Source: Saturnia japonica (lineage: Eukaryota; Arthropoda; Insecta; Lepidoptera; Saturniidae). Taken from it: DNA of 64,000 nt. Within the stretch, counting starts at the first letter, position 1. Each line of letters starts with the position of its first letter. The stretch spans positions 8,556,001 through 8,620,000 of the forward strand of contig CM065320.1 of the NCBI GenBank assembly GCA_033032175.1. The letters run 5' to 3'. Below are positions 33,201-44,815 of this stretch, in pieces. The notes beneath the pieces are model-generated. The model saw only the letters and a program-made list of their open reading frames with translations. It was not told where the DNA came from and did no database searches. The position numbers and the translations under genes are program-made.

Positions 33201-35244
33201 TCAACAGACGTTTTGACCCGGCCTACAGGAATCTTAAGAACAAAGTTCGCAATGGAGAAGTTGGTCACGTTCAGATATTGAAAGTAACAGCTAGAGATTC
33301 CCCTCTTCCCAGTATTGAATACTTAAAGGCTTCAGGTAATTTAATGACATTACGCACACCATTAATTTAAGCTACTTATATTCTAAGGAACCTTACATAT
33401 AGTCAAAAAACTTCCAAAATAATTTAATCAACATTACAGTTCATTATCCAGTTACCAGTATCAGACAGTGTATGCCCAGTTAAATATTGGCATTTGTCGT
33501 GATATTAGTAAACCGGCACGATGACGACATTACATTGGTGCTTCTGGATAGTTAACTGTAATCAAGTGCTCTGCAATTATTTTGTCTAGCCAATGTAAAA
33601 AGATTTAAAACATAGTCGTATGGTAACGCAGGTGGCGTCTTCCACGACTGTTTGGTGCACGATTTCGATATGTCCTGCTGGGTGCTTGGCGAGCTACCCA
33701 TCCGTGTGCAAGCATCAGCCTCCGCTCTCATCCCTGAAATCAAGGCTATCGACGACTTCGACACAATTGCTTTCTTACTCACTTACCCATCTGGCGCCGT
33801 GGTTCTTGGTGACAACAGCCGTTACTCTGCATATGGTTACGACCAGAGGCTCGAAGTTTTTGGAAACAAAGGTAAGGAGCCTGTTGGAATTCGCTTATTT
33901 AATTTCTATAATTTTTCAATTAGCTGATATAGTTATTATTGTTTGTAAATAAGATCACACTATTGAAACAATAATATTAATATTTTGTAACCTGTTGTTG
34001 CCTTTCCAAAGGAATAAGTTTCACATAGTGCCATTATAATTTTTACTCTCGTATAAGAGTATATTCTTAGCGGAAGATAACTAAGTAGTGCACTGTTTTC
34101 AGGCATGGTCAAGGTTGAAAACGAAAGGCCTTGCCATTCGACGGAGGTGGTGCTCGGTCACGAGGGAATCAAGATGACACCTATCTTCTACTCATTCCCG
34201 TCGCGTTACAGGCTTGCTTATAAATATGAAATGGAACACTTCTTGGATGTTGTACAGAGTAAGTTATAGTTAACTACTTGGTATATATAAAAAAAGTTCT
34301 TTTTGATTTACTTACAAGTATGTTACCGATACAAAAGTATGTGACTATGTCTTTTATGATATTTAAGTATTTCTATTCTGAATTTGATCAAATTGTTTTA
34401 GTAATTTTTAAACCTCAGAATACTTTACAAAAACAAATTTACCATAGTATATGAATCTCCTTTTCATACATTTAATTAAGGTTACAAAAAACTTTGAAAC
34501 GAATTTCTGTTTACTTAACCGAAACATTTAATTTTTTTTTAATTTGTAACTGAAAATCTCTTGTTCCTCGTTAAAAATGACGTGATGTCAACATTAATTT
34601 CCACCCCTATTTAGCTTCTTTATGGGCTGATAACAAAAAACTGAAACATTTTTTTTGTAACTACGGGTAAACGAACCCAAATAATAATTGTCATACTTGT
34701 AAGTTAAAAAAATGATTAGGATATATAAATTTTTTACCCCTTATGATAACTTAAAAAAATGTTAATTAACACGATTATGATTGTTCGCACGTACATAAAA
34801 GTACTCTACAAGGTAATACAAATTCTTACAAATCTAACTAACAATCTAACTTCAGTAGCTTTTAATTTCCGAGAATTGGTTTAAAAACTAATTTACCACC
34901 TTTTCAGAGTCACGAGGTTTGTATTTTCTAAGCCATTCCATAACGAGAACTTACATTAAAAAAACTTACTGTCATAAATTTAGTTCTCTTTTATATGAAG
35001 GTATATTGGTAATAAACAATGAAATTAATTATATGTATTTATTTATAACATTATATTTTAGCGTTATTCTATTTTCCTTAAAGACAAGGTTTTATTTTTA
35101 ACAGACGGTGTTCCCATGGATGTTACTAGCTGGCAAACTTTGGCTGTAAGCAAGATCGCCACTGCGGCTGAAGAGAGTGCTCGTACTGGCAAGGCTGTTG
35201 ACATTGACTGGTCAGGAGATGATATCCCAGCTGAATACTCATAA
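30164..35244 (+). CDS. Gfo/Idh/MocA-family oxidoreductase (inositol dehydrogenase-like), six coding exons
   Basis: The joined exons give 391 residues, the usual size of the family plus an N-terminal extension of about 40 residues. The family uses NAD(P) to oxidise or reduce a sugar or cyclitol C-OH. Visible are the Rossmann glycine motif GLGRAG (residues 51-56) after a hydrophobic strand; CEKPIAE with the catalytic Lys142; and HDCLVHDFD with Asp219 and His223, spaced like Asp172/His176 of Bacillus myo-inositol dehydrogenase. Lys142 corresponds to its Lys97. The protein ends at TAA 35242-35244. There is no signal peptide or membrane segment, so it is probably cytosolic. All five introns have GT-AG ends and the reading phase is kept across each. 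Lepidopteran annotations often call such proteins YrbE-like; the true substrate is unknown. No lesion was seen, and the gene looks functional. Confidence 0.95.
30272..30330 (-). repeat. Helitron-like 3' end in intron
   Basis: The bottom strand reads CCGGGGGCTCGTTGCTAGT, a CTAGT terminus of the type seen elsewhere in this window. The inner extent of the element is not resolved. Confidence 0.35.
30642..31102 (-). mobile_element. Probable solo LTR in the first coding intron
   Basis: The 461-bp block has ends TGTTACACC and GTCGTAACA, that is TG...CA. On the minus strand it has TATATAAG (30837-30844), an initiator-like GTTCAGTTTTG about 30 bp downstream, and AATAAA-type signals near 30695 and 30742, the order expected of U3-R-U5. 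There is no second LTR or internal sequence. Flanks GTAT and GTGT are an imperfect 4-bp duplication. Confidence 0.5.
31221..31472 (+). CDS. Oxidoreductase coding exon 2 (Rossmann motif)
   Basis: Acceptor TTTATTTCAG, donor GTAAGT. It encodes residues 27-110, including GAIFGLGRAGS. Confidence 0.95.
31570..31790 (+). repeat. Modular repeat, 5' part only, in intron
   Basis: It starts CTAGTAGTACCCTACGGCTC and covers about one and a half modules, with CTTCATCAAAGTCGGTTG at 31726-31743. The rest is missing. Confidence 0.6.
31979..32125 (+). repeat. tRNA-derived SINE with intact B box, in intron
   Basis: GGTTCGATTCC at 32002-32012 is a perfect pol III B box, followed by CAGGTCGAGCAAAATGTTAT and the body shared with the other SINE copies. 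The 3' part is lost. Confidence 0.7.
33028..33335 (+). CDS. Oxidoreductase coding exon 3 (catalytic Lys)
   Basis: Acceptor TTTACAG ends at 33027. It encodes VVFIGSPTWTHHE and CEKPIAENV, the EKP catalytic motif, up to the first base of Gly214. Donor GTAATT. Confidence 0.95.
33632..33871 (+). CDS. Oxidoreductase coding exon 4 (Asp/His pair)
   Basis: Acceptor AACGCAG, donor GTAAGG. It encodes GGVFHDCLVHDFD and a beta-sheet-rich substrate domain ending LEVFGNKG. Confidence 0.95.
34103..34258 (+). CDS. Oxidoreductase coding exon 5
   Basis: Acceptor TGTTTTCAG, donor GTAAGT. It encodes MVKVENERP and YSFPSRYRLAYKYEMEHFLD. Confidence 0.95.
35105..35244 (+). CDS. Oxidoreductase last coding exon
   Basis: The acceptor ATTTTTAACAG ends at 35104. 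It encodes NGVPMDVTSWQTLAVSKIA and the C-terminus ending PAEYS, then TAA. Confidence 0.95.
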
Positions 35245-35348
35245 ACTACTTCGTAATCTTTGAACTACCTATGATTTAAAACTTATTATTGTTATAAGTA
35301 CGTGACATGTGTAATTTTATTATGTTGTATATAATACTGTATTATTTA

Positions 35349-35354
35349 ATTAAA
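35349..35354 (+). terminator. Probable polyadenylation signal
   Basis: ATTAAA, the commonest AATAAA variant, lies 105 bp after the stop codon in AT-rich 3' sequence. Confidence 0.45.
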
Positions 35355-35359
35355 TGCGC

Positions 35360-36902
35360 ATTCAAAAAAATAGTTTTCTTTTATGAGCACAACTATAAAA
35401 GAATGTTGTACAAAGACAAGATTATGATGCCATTATAAATAGTTACAAGCTAAAATCAATTCTTTCTCAGGAATTCGGGTCCAGATGAAATTTTTTTTAC
35501 ATGCTCTCCCCATATGGAGTGAAATTAAACCTGAATACTTGCTTTTACCTCTGACGTGGAACATTCCGCTTCAATACATTCACTTTGAACACAAGAGAAA
35601 TTTCAAGGGGAGTAATCGGGTTTAGAACATATCTCCTTGATCTTCTGCCACAATGGGATAAATGACTAATATAATTGTAGATTTCATAAATAAAAAACCT
35701 GACAAGTAGAGGACAATATTTTGTGCGGGCTGATTAACGAAGTTTATTTTAACCGATAAGGCAAATGTTTCATCTATGTTATTCTTAATTATATTTGTCT
35801 TAAAAGATGCTTGAAATTTTCTCGACATACAAAATAGAAAGTATGAAAATTGAATACAATAAAAAAATAAACATATTTTATGTAATATCTGCTATTAAAT
35901 TGAAATTTCAAATCAAAAATATTAAAAATTCAAGAATGAAAGAAAATTGATATTTGATCGTTCGTTTTAATAAAATGATTTATTCATTTCAATGTGTTAA
36001 TTTTATACAATTTTTACTTCTTTAAACACTTCTGTTGCTCTAATGTCAGATATTTCTAGTGAAAATTACCACAAATGTAATTTAGTACTAGCTGAAGTAG
36101 ATAAGCGCGAGTGGAATTATTTATCCAATGACGGCGGCCCACTCACTGTCACGGAGACAGGGGTGATTCACTTGAACGCGTTTGGTATGAGTATTTATTA
36201 ATGAGAAGAAGCGATTTTTATTATGTGTTCGAACAATTTCGCCATAAAGTGGAGATTAGGTTATGCACGTGATTTTTATTTTTATCGTTACCCCATATCT
36301 TCGCTCTATTGAGTTTGCTTGTTAATTAAATATAATAATAGTAATAATACCATGGATGTATAAAAATGGCACACGGAAGTTCAGTAAGATAAAGCGAATC
36401 ACTCATAGTAACTCAGTTAAGTTATCCCTACGAGCATAAAAACACACATTCACACCATAGTCTCTGGACCCCGCTCGAGTAATATTTTGAACGTGATTAC
36501 ATAAAAACTTAAAAATGCTGTCTTGTGTTGTTAAAAAATTGTCGGAACCATAGTGGACGGTAAATAAAAAAGTCAGGGGATCAAATTGTACAGGTAGGTA
36601 AGTTTGTAATTTATTTAACTGCTTTCTTACTTTTTACATTAAATTATTGTGATGTAATAAAATTAAACCATTTAACCGTCCAGAGTTGCCAATAATTGAA
36701 CATACAAATTACCCTGAAAGTGTGGAAGTTTGATAGTAATTTGTGAGACCACTCTTTATTTACCTAATTTCTTATATTGTCATTACTTTTTGTTATTATT
36801 AAATTATAATTTATTTGTCAAATGAATAAATTGTTACTAAAATACATCTCAGCAAATAAAGTATGGAAGAAAGATAGGATACAAATAATACAGTAATGTA
36901 GA
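35360..36902. other. AT-rich interval with no gene seen
   Basis: No coding region or clear repeat boundary could be supported. Confidence 0.45.
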
Positions 36903-37031
36903 AAAGAAAACAACTGGAATCCGTCTAAATCCAGTGTAATTTGCAGTAATCATTTCGATTTCAACGATTTATTTTCTACTATACCATTTCCATTTTTTAT
37001 TTTCTCGATCACAGCTCCTGTGAAAACTTGA
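36903..37031 (+). pseudogene. THAP-domain fragment
   Basis: The top-strand frame gives NWNPSKSSVICSNHFDFNDL, the C-terminal half of a THAP zinc finger (commonly W-PS--S-IC--HF), then ends at a stop at 37029-37031. The first CxxC half is absent. THAP domains occur in P-element transposases and related host proteins. A 38-bp inverted copy of the following sequence (ACTATACCATTTCC) lies at 37550-37595. Probably a transposon relic. Confidence 0.45.
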
Positions 37032-37086
37032 ATGAGCGTCTTTTTTCCATTATGTATGCATTATTTTATAAAAATAACACGTTTAC

Positions 37087-37176
37087 ACACGTACAAGGTT
37101 ATACCAGAGTCGGAGAAACTGATAGGGATGGACACGTACAAGGTTATACCAGAGTCGGAGAAACTGATAGGGATGG
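37087..37176 (+). repeat. 45-bp perfect tandem duplication
   Basis: Two identical, adjacent 45-bp units start ACACGTACAAGG and end ATAGGGATGG. There is no third copy. Confidence 0.95.
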
Positions 37177-40100
37177 AGCTATATCGATAAACGTAACACG
37201 ATAACAGACCCGATATTTTTTTACAAAATGTAAGAAACTAAACTACTGCCGGATACTTTTGTACAAATTTATTAACTAATATTATATTTCATTACAAGAT
37301 GTTACACGTATTAATTCTTGATTGATAATGCCAACTTCTTCAAAATTTTGGAAGCTGTTGTAAAATAAGTAGGTATAGGTAGGTACTCGACAATGAAACG
37401 AAATAATTATAACGACAGGTAATCTTTATTTATTTATTTTAATCAAAATCTGATGAATCATCACTACTTATTTCATAATGATATTCATTCAGATCGATAT
37501 CATTACTTATTTGGTCACAACACTATAACTATCAAATTAGAACTGTAATCGAGAAAATAAAGAAATGGAAATAGTATAAAGGTGGACTTCTTCGTGTTGT
37601 TACTTATGCTGTACCAAAAAATATTATTACTCTGTAGGTACTTACTCTATTGAAATTAATTGTGTAAGTTTACCAAATGATAAAAACGACATTAATATTA
37701 ACTACCCGTGCACAACATTATGTCGAAATCGGTAGAAAATGAAAAAGAAAAATCTAATTTTTTACGTTTTCTAAAAGTAATATTGTCCATTATGAGATGA
37801 GATGAGATAAGATTTATCATAAGAAAATCGAAAAATATTTAAATATTCGTTTTTACCATGTCAGAAAATTAGAAGGGATTTCTAAATTGTTTGAAAGTAA
37901 ACGACAAGTTTATAAAAAGTTAACGCAACATATTTTATTATATATTATAAGGGATTATAATAAATAAGCCATAATTATAGTTAATATAAATATTTTTATA
38001 GTGATTGTTTTTTATTGTAATTTTTTACCTTTAAAAAAAACTTTCTTTTATACATCCCTCTGTGTGCCAACTGTTTGTTTATCACAATACAAGGTAATCT
38101 GAAAATTTCATTAACTCCAAACAAAAGTAACCAATTCTTTGAGACCATTCATAGAAGCCCAAATACGATATCTTTGCTGTAAGTTGGTAAGGAGTTAGGT
38201 ATCATACATATTCCAGATGATGCCATAGCATCAGTACAATATTTTGCCAATATAATTTAAGTAACAGAATACCAAAACTCGACTCAATCAGACCTGTGGA
38301 AGATGCTCTCATCTATTTATTAACTAGAAAAGAGCTGACAATTTTCAAACGGCGGAACAGATTTTCTTGAATCATAGCTAAAACCCTCTCTGTTGGCGAC
38401 AGAACAGTCATTTTCGTGTTTCTTGTTAGGTTAATATGTGTTATTATTGTGTTTACGTGTTATATACTATGTGTTACGATAAAATAGATTAATACAGAGA
38501 AATGTTAGCGAATACGCTACATTATAAGTTGCATGTTATATATTAAGATGTATATAAATGATTATGTATTGTGTGTCACATATGTGAAAATATAACTAAT
38601 ATAGAATAGATTAATGCATGGAGTAAGCCAATAGAGTAAGGATATCAAATATTATAGAGATTTTACGAACGGAAAACAGTGATGCCGCCCGTAAATTACA
38701 TTGTTTTTGGCTTATATACGGAATATTTAAGTAATGTATATTATAAGTGAATATGTAATAGATAGGTAATTTAAAGAGGAACATTTTGATATATGACATG
38801 TGATTAACAGGTCAACCAAAGCGAAAACTAAAGTAAAAACACGAAATAAACGCGGAACAAAACGGGGCTCTCTTTACGGTCATTCCTCGAACTACTTAAG
38901 CTCGAAGAGGGGCCGTATTGGGCACGGTGTAATTCAACGAGTCTACAAGTACAAGTAACAACGAGAAGAAAGCTTTGGTCGTCCTGCGACTCCCCGGACC
39001 GTTTCAAACTTTCAGGATCGTGTTTTTATTCTTTTCCCAAGAAGCCCTGAATATTTGAATCAGGGAATCGAGCTTGTATTTGAGGTATACATTTTTTAAT
39101 ATTGTCAAAATTGTGTTGCTGAAAAAATTTTTTACTGATAATTTCTTACATGTCTATCGAATTATTTACATGTTGACAAGTAAGATATTAATATGTTTTG
39201 TATAGAGATGTAGCTGGTGTTAGTGTTTATTTAAATAGCGTTTACAGTAGATATTTCGCCTCAAAGAGGGCAGGAGTCTTTAAGTTATATAGAAGCAAAG
39301 ATACAAATACATATATCAAAATTAGTGAAAAATTGGCTTTTTTAAAAAATTAAAAAAACTCTCCAGCGGCCGGATTTGCACATATCGGGCTGAAATTTTC
39401 AGGATCGTCTCCGTTTTAGGTATAATTTTGAGGATAAAATCAGTATCAAAATCGCCGACCCTAGTGCGCACACTTTCGTCGAGAATTAATGGATCTGCCC
39501 ATCTATATTAATAATCTAAACGCTACTCTTATGTAACGTGTGCGAGGTTTTCGCGAGTTACGACTTAACTCTTCGACGTGTCTCTAATTGAAAAATGCAG
39601 TTTCTCTTTTGCTCTTCAATTTGTAATGCAACTAATGCTATACATTCTATAACTATAACAATTCCTCAAAAACAAACAGATTTCACATTGGACAGTGAAG
39701 AATTAAAGGAGATATGGCGTTGCCAGGAAGAAACGACTTTGGGAAATAATGTATATATATAATTTTTATTAATATATATAATTTTTATTCTATTCAAACT
39801 AAAAACAGCCCATATTTGAACCAAATATTTTTATAAATTTATACTAGCTCTTCCCCTCGACTTTGTTCCCTTTATTTTCAAAATGAAAAGTCTATAAATC
39901 TAATAGGCGTTTTATCTAAAATAAAATGTATTTCAATTTGTAATACACATGTATATGTGTATGGGTCTTTACTAAAGTTTCACCGTGATTGTTGCGTGGT
40001 ATCAGTGCAGCGCAGTTAATAACTATCTGCTGGAGCCTATCTTCCACTCGGTAATTGAACATGTCCGTTGTAATAGCGTTTTCCCATACCACACTCACCT

Positions 40101-40515
40101 ATAAATATACTTCGATAATTATTGCATACACTGTAGGTATTGTAACCAAATAAATATCGTCGTTTAACTTCCAATGCAGCGAATGATTGAGATCAGAGTA
40201 ACTGAATTTTAAATGTTAATGGATAAAAGTTATTCTATCTATGCCTACTGCATTCATATCTTATCTAATATAATATCACTATCAGTCACACACCTATCCA
40301 TAGTTATTTAAATCTGTATTAAGTTTTAGGATAAGCCATAGTTAGCGGTAGTGGTAATTCGTTTTTAATTTGTTAATCGATATTCATTAAATTAGATAAC
40401 TGACCGTAGTTCTGAACTTAATGGATCAATGTTGTATTTTTGGATTTAAACTTAAAAATTTATATACAGGGTAGGAAAAAAGTTTCAATATTATTATTAT
40501 TTTACTGAATTTCAA
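37177..40515. other. Gene-free interval with weak repeat traces
   Basis: AT-rich. A single modular-repeat motif occurs near 37720, a GC-richer patch of unknown origin at 38860-39010, and a Helitron-like end (bottom strand GGGGAAGAGCTAGT) near 39843. No coding sequence supported. Confidence 0.4.
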
Positions 40516-40632
40516 GTGATGATACGCGAAGATGATTACAATGACAGCGACCGCTTTGACGAGGTTTATGCAAGAAATTTAATGGTATTCAGAAAAGTGC
40601 ATGCACCGCGTGTGTTAGATGACAGAATGGTT
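40516..40632 (+). other. Possible isolated coding exon
   Basis: A short open stretch with coding-like composition encodes MIREDDYNDSDRFDEVYAR and then VHAPRVLDD. It sits between an AG (TTTCAAG) and a GTTAAT donor-like site. No family was recognised and no partner exon found. It could equally be a transposon scrap. Confidence 0.2.
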
Positions 40633-40649
40633 AATTTTATTATTATTAT

Positions 40650-40800
40650 CTATATTAATAAATCTGTAGTGCTGTCTGTACATATCTTTTTTTTTAAATT
40701 ACGTAATTTATATCCTATATGAAGGACGGTGATCACGAATATAGCATTAAAAACTTTTTGTCTTTCTTTTCGTATGAGCGAGCTGAATTCAAAAACAGCT
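40650..40800 (-). repeat. Modular repeat, 3' end fragment
   Basis: The top strand reads ATATTAATAAATCTGTAGTG, then CTGTCTGTACAT, the reverse complement of the family's 3' end. Only the tail is present. Confidence 0.55.
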
Positions 40801-41504
40801 TAACGTATTATATGAAAATTGAAAACTAATAAATGAAATATTTGAAAACTAACATACCTATCTATCTTGTAGGTATATTAAAACTCAAAACTATTGAAAA
40901 ATTTAACTATTGGATATTTTGTATACATATAGGCTAGGCAAACTGTAAAAGAGTTTATTAATATTTTAGGAATCTTAGTAATAAACTTTACAGGCGTAAA
41001 GACAATTTAAAAAGATTCATGTATAAAAATTTAAATTCATTAAACTTTCGGCATTCAATCCTCTCAAACATACCAGTGACAAATAATTCCAAGCGCTGTG
41101 AGGAGCAATATTCGACAGGTGTAAAATGAACGTGTGGTTCTCCAAGAAACGTGCGCGATTGCTATCATTGTGAGTTTGTGCCATCACAATGAGCACTTTG
41201 ATGAGCGCTTATTCAGTGTGTCTTCCTTCCAGCGTACCTTCAATTTGTAACTTTTATTACACAAATTACGTTCTACAAAAAGTCTGTACAAAAAGGAAGC
41301 AGTACAAGTAAAGAGAAAAGAAATTTCATTAACCGCATGATTTGACAAGAACATCGTGATTGGATAGAAATTTCGTGAAAAACAAATTAAGCCCAACAAC
41401 CCTTAACCTTTTTAAGAAACTTACAATACAATTTGGATTAGGTTTACTTAATGCTATTAAGTAAATAAGATTTCAATAAATAAATATATTCTCTTTAACA
41501 AATA
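40801..41504. other. AT-rich interval with no gene seen
   Basis: Nothing supportable. Confidence 0.45.
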
Positions 41505-41945
41505 AGAAAACCAACTTCAATGATCGATTCAAATCGAAGCCAATGAAATTAAAAGGTGGTGTTGATCCACCCTCGAGTTATCCCCAATCCAACAAAAAAA
41601 GAATCATCCAAAACTATTCATAAAAAAAGATGTTATGGCTGAACATATATAAAATAAAATATACATTCGAATAGAGTATCCTCCCATCTTTTTAACCGAC
41701 TTCAACAAAAGACGAGAGGTAACTAAATTCAAATGTATATTTTTTTTCTTTTATGGTTGTTATGCCATAACTTCTTTGTTTATGAACCAATTTGGATGAT
41801 TCTTTTTTTGTTGGATAGGACCGAGAGGGGTACCTCAGAATGGGACATTGGACCTTCAACTTCGAAGATATAAGGAATCATTGAAGTTGGTTTTCTTTTT
41901 TGTTAAAAATTGTCCTGTGTTGAAGTCGGCTAAACACAGTAAAGT
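41505..41945. mobile_element. Inverted pair of CCGACTTCAA-type repeats
   Basis: 41695-41945 starts ACCGACTTCAACAAAAGACG and ends TGTTGAAGTCGG, a MITE-like unit. 41505-41670 is a partial inverted copy of it (AAGAAAACCAACTTCAATGA, then TCCAACAAAAAAAGAATCAT). The two sit head to head and form a large imperfect foldback. A decayed relative lies at 17660-17910 and 23280-23520. Confidence 0.6.
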
Positions 41946-42614
41946 TGAAATGAGTACATCAAATGTATTTGAGAAAAAATACTATGAAAGAGTTTAGAAT
42001 TACAGAAAAATTTGAAAATTTTTGTCTATCCGTAACGTCTGGTATCCGGGCTTAATCAACAGAAATTCCTCGAAATTTACATCATTGTTTAGCTTTGTAT
42101 ATGCGAGTAAACTACAGTGCTTAATACAGTACCTACGAATAGTCATACTCCATTCCGGTAACCGGCAAAGTACGAGCCAGAGCTAGTATTTGTTCATATC
42201 CGCAGCGTAGTACAAGTTCAATCGAACTGGGCGTCATCGGAATTAACGTACATTCTATAGAATGTCTTGGAAATGTTATAAATTATGTGTAATTGTGATG
42301 TATTTAATACTTGGCTTGAATAGCATTTGGCAATAGAGGACCAACTTATAAAATGTACTTGAAGTAAATAAAAAGTAAGTTCCGATTCTTTTGACTATAA
42401 TTCAATATAAAGGCTTAATATAATATATAAATTTTATCTATACTTAATATAATATCTGTACTTGTATAGGGGTTCAGATCAGAAGCAATGAAACTCAGGT
42501 TTCTGTTATTCCTCTATTTTTGATAAAGAATTTCCATTTTATAATCACATTACTTTTGTCCCGAGTATCTTTTCAAACTCTCACTATGCCCCTCGCTCAA
42601 ATGCAAGTTCCCTG
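41946..42614. other. AT-rich interval with no gene seen
   Basis: Nothing supportable. Confidence 0.45.
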
Positions 42615-42970
42615 TCTCTTTTTTTTTTCTGTCTGACCTTGCTGTTAGCCTTAGGGGCCCTATCCAAAAACAGAGCCGCTGCGGCTTTTACAACTTTACC
42701 GGGCTTCGGGGCGAGCGCTTAAGGCACTCAGCCGCGAAAGCGTGGGCAACCAGCGCGAAAGGGTGCCAAAGTGGCCGGACCTCGGCTTGGGCTGTTGCCG
42801 CGATTACAATGAAGTCGCGATCTGTCTAATACCCTATCCGTAAAATCGAGCTAAACTAACATATACAGATATACATGTTCCTTCCTTCTGGGAGGAAGGA
42901 AGGAACATGTGTACGTGTATTTAGTGATCTGAAATATGTTCTACACTAACTAGTGCAAAAAAAGAAAAAA
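42615..42970 (-). mobile_element. Non-LTR retrotransposon 3' tail, second copy
   Basis: On the bottom strand it matches 13325-13660, ending GGCTAACAGCAAGGTCAGAC plus a poly(A) run (top-strand T run 42619-42630). It shows moderate divergence, includes the equivalent hairpin, and may extend to about 43330 through GC-rich sequence that has no match in the first copy. Confidence 0.6.
42873..42910 (-). other. Perfect 16-bp hairpin in non-LTR tail
   Basis: ACATGTTCCTTCCTTC pairs with GAAGGAAGGAACATGT across a 6-nt loop. It is at the same place in the tail as 13380-13417 but with different arm sequence. Confidence 0.75.
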
Positions 42971-44815
42971 AAGGTTCCTTACAGAACCTATGTACCTGTG
43001 AGGTGTGCACGTATGTACATATGTGTGTGCGTGATGTTTGTATGTGGGTAGCTAAGTGTTGCACGTAAAGTGTCACTTGTATCGCGCGGGCGGCTGCCAG
43101 ACTCAAGGGTTTCACCCCGAGGAACGGACCTAGGCTTGAGTTGCCGCGGGAGACGGAGGTCGCGGCGGTGGGTGTGCGGGAGCGAAATTAGCCGCCCGTC
43201 CCCTGCGGAGGGAACGGTGGTTACGCGGACGTGGACCCTATCTTTCCTTCCGCATCACTTTTTATCCTCGATTCTATGTTATTTCAACGGGTACGATTGG
43301 TCCAAGCCTATGATTGGTCGACGATTACGATTGGTTGACGACTAATTCACAAACGATCAATTGTACAACTAATATATTGATATACGTAGTTTATAAATCT
43401 AATATATTTTAATAACGTGCGCATTATTTAAGTATTAGTTTATATGTTTACTTACTCGCAAACTACCCGGTAATTGTAATATATTATTTTAACCTTACAA
43501 TGATTGACAATGATTGGTCGACGACTAGTGTTATCAATTGAACATCTTCTATATTTTAATAATGTACGTATTATTTAATAATTAGTTAATTTGTTTACTT
43601 GCAAACTACCCGAATATTCATATATACTATATTAACCTTACACTTGTGTAAATATCCAATAGCGCGGATTCATTTTTAGCGTCCAGTCAACATTAAAAGG
43701 TTAATCGTTCACATAAAACGCGGTACAATAAAGAACGTTTCGCTATTCATGAGTCATACCGAGCCAGACATCTCGCGTTATTATACTCGTAAAGTTCGCC
43801 CTTTCCTTGCATAATGTTATGACGAATTGCGTTCGCAATATTTCTGCTTCTTTAGATGATAAAATCATTACAAGCCACATATAGGGCGAAAATGTATTTA
43901 AATATACATTCTAACTAAATATGCACACAAAAAGTAAACGCTGCTGAGTCAACTTTTGTCGGATAAAAATGAAAAAAATTGTGTCTATAAAACTTTTGTT
44001 GCGCTGAAAACACTGGAAATGTGTTTTCCGAGAAAATTTAAAACAAATTTGGTCATGGAGATAATGGGGAGCGCGAGTTTCGAGTAATAGAGAACGTGTG
44101 GCTGGCAAGCTCTGCACGGGTGAAAAAGTACAAAAGTTTAAACTCAGTTTCCCGGGGGTGCGCGTCGCGGCCAATAAATCGAGCTGTGAACATAATTATG
44201 TATATTTTCTATGTTTTAAAGCATCATATTTCCAAGTCCATCAAAATAATTAACTTCTATGGTAGATGTTATTAGAATCCGCCCAGCCGTTTGAGCGTGA
44301 TTTATGGACAAACATTCGGATACGTTACTATCAATATAATATTTAATAAAAAATAAAATAAATAGCCTATTATATAACGAAGCTTTCGTCTATCAATATA
44401 ATAATTTTTATTTATTTATTTATTTGAACACTTTCATAATAAACACTAAAAACAAGTAAATAAAAATAGTCATTGAACTTTGCTTAGTGCTACTATAGAC
44501 TACAATATAATAAATAAAATATAACGAGTAACAAGAAACAGAAGAGAAAGCAAATCCAAAGGGAACAAACAAATAAACAACTTCAATTCTAATAAATGCT
44601 AAACTACTGGATAAATATTACTCTTATAACTGAGCAAAATATTTTTTGATTGCAGGAACGTCGTCATGTAAAATGTCTAGCTTATTAGATTTGTGGAGTA
44701 TGAATAATCGGATCAGTAATTTTAAAGATTAATTTCAGCAAACGTTTAGACAAACTTTACCTTTTTGTAACAAATCTGTTGTTCTATCTGTACTCTTAAT
44801 ATTATTCCAACATTT
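42971..44815. other. Gene-free interval
   Basis: 42971-43260 is GC-richer and may be more of the non-LTR element. 43270-43560 has repeated GATTGGTCGACGA-like phrases. The rest is AT-rich with no gene. Confidence 0.4.
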
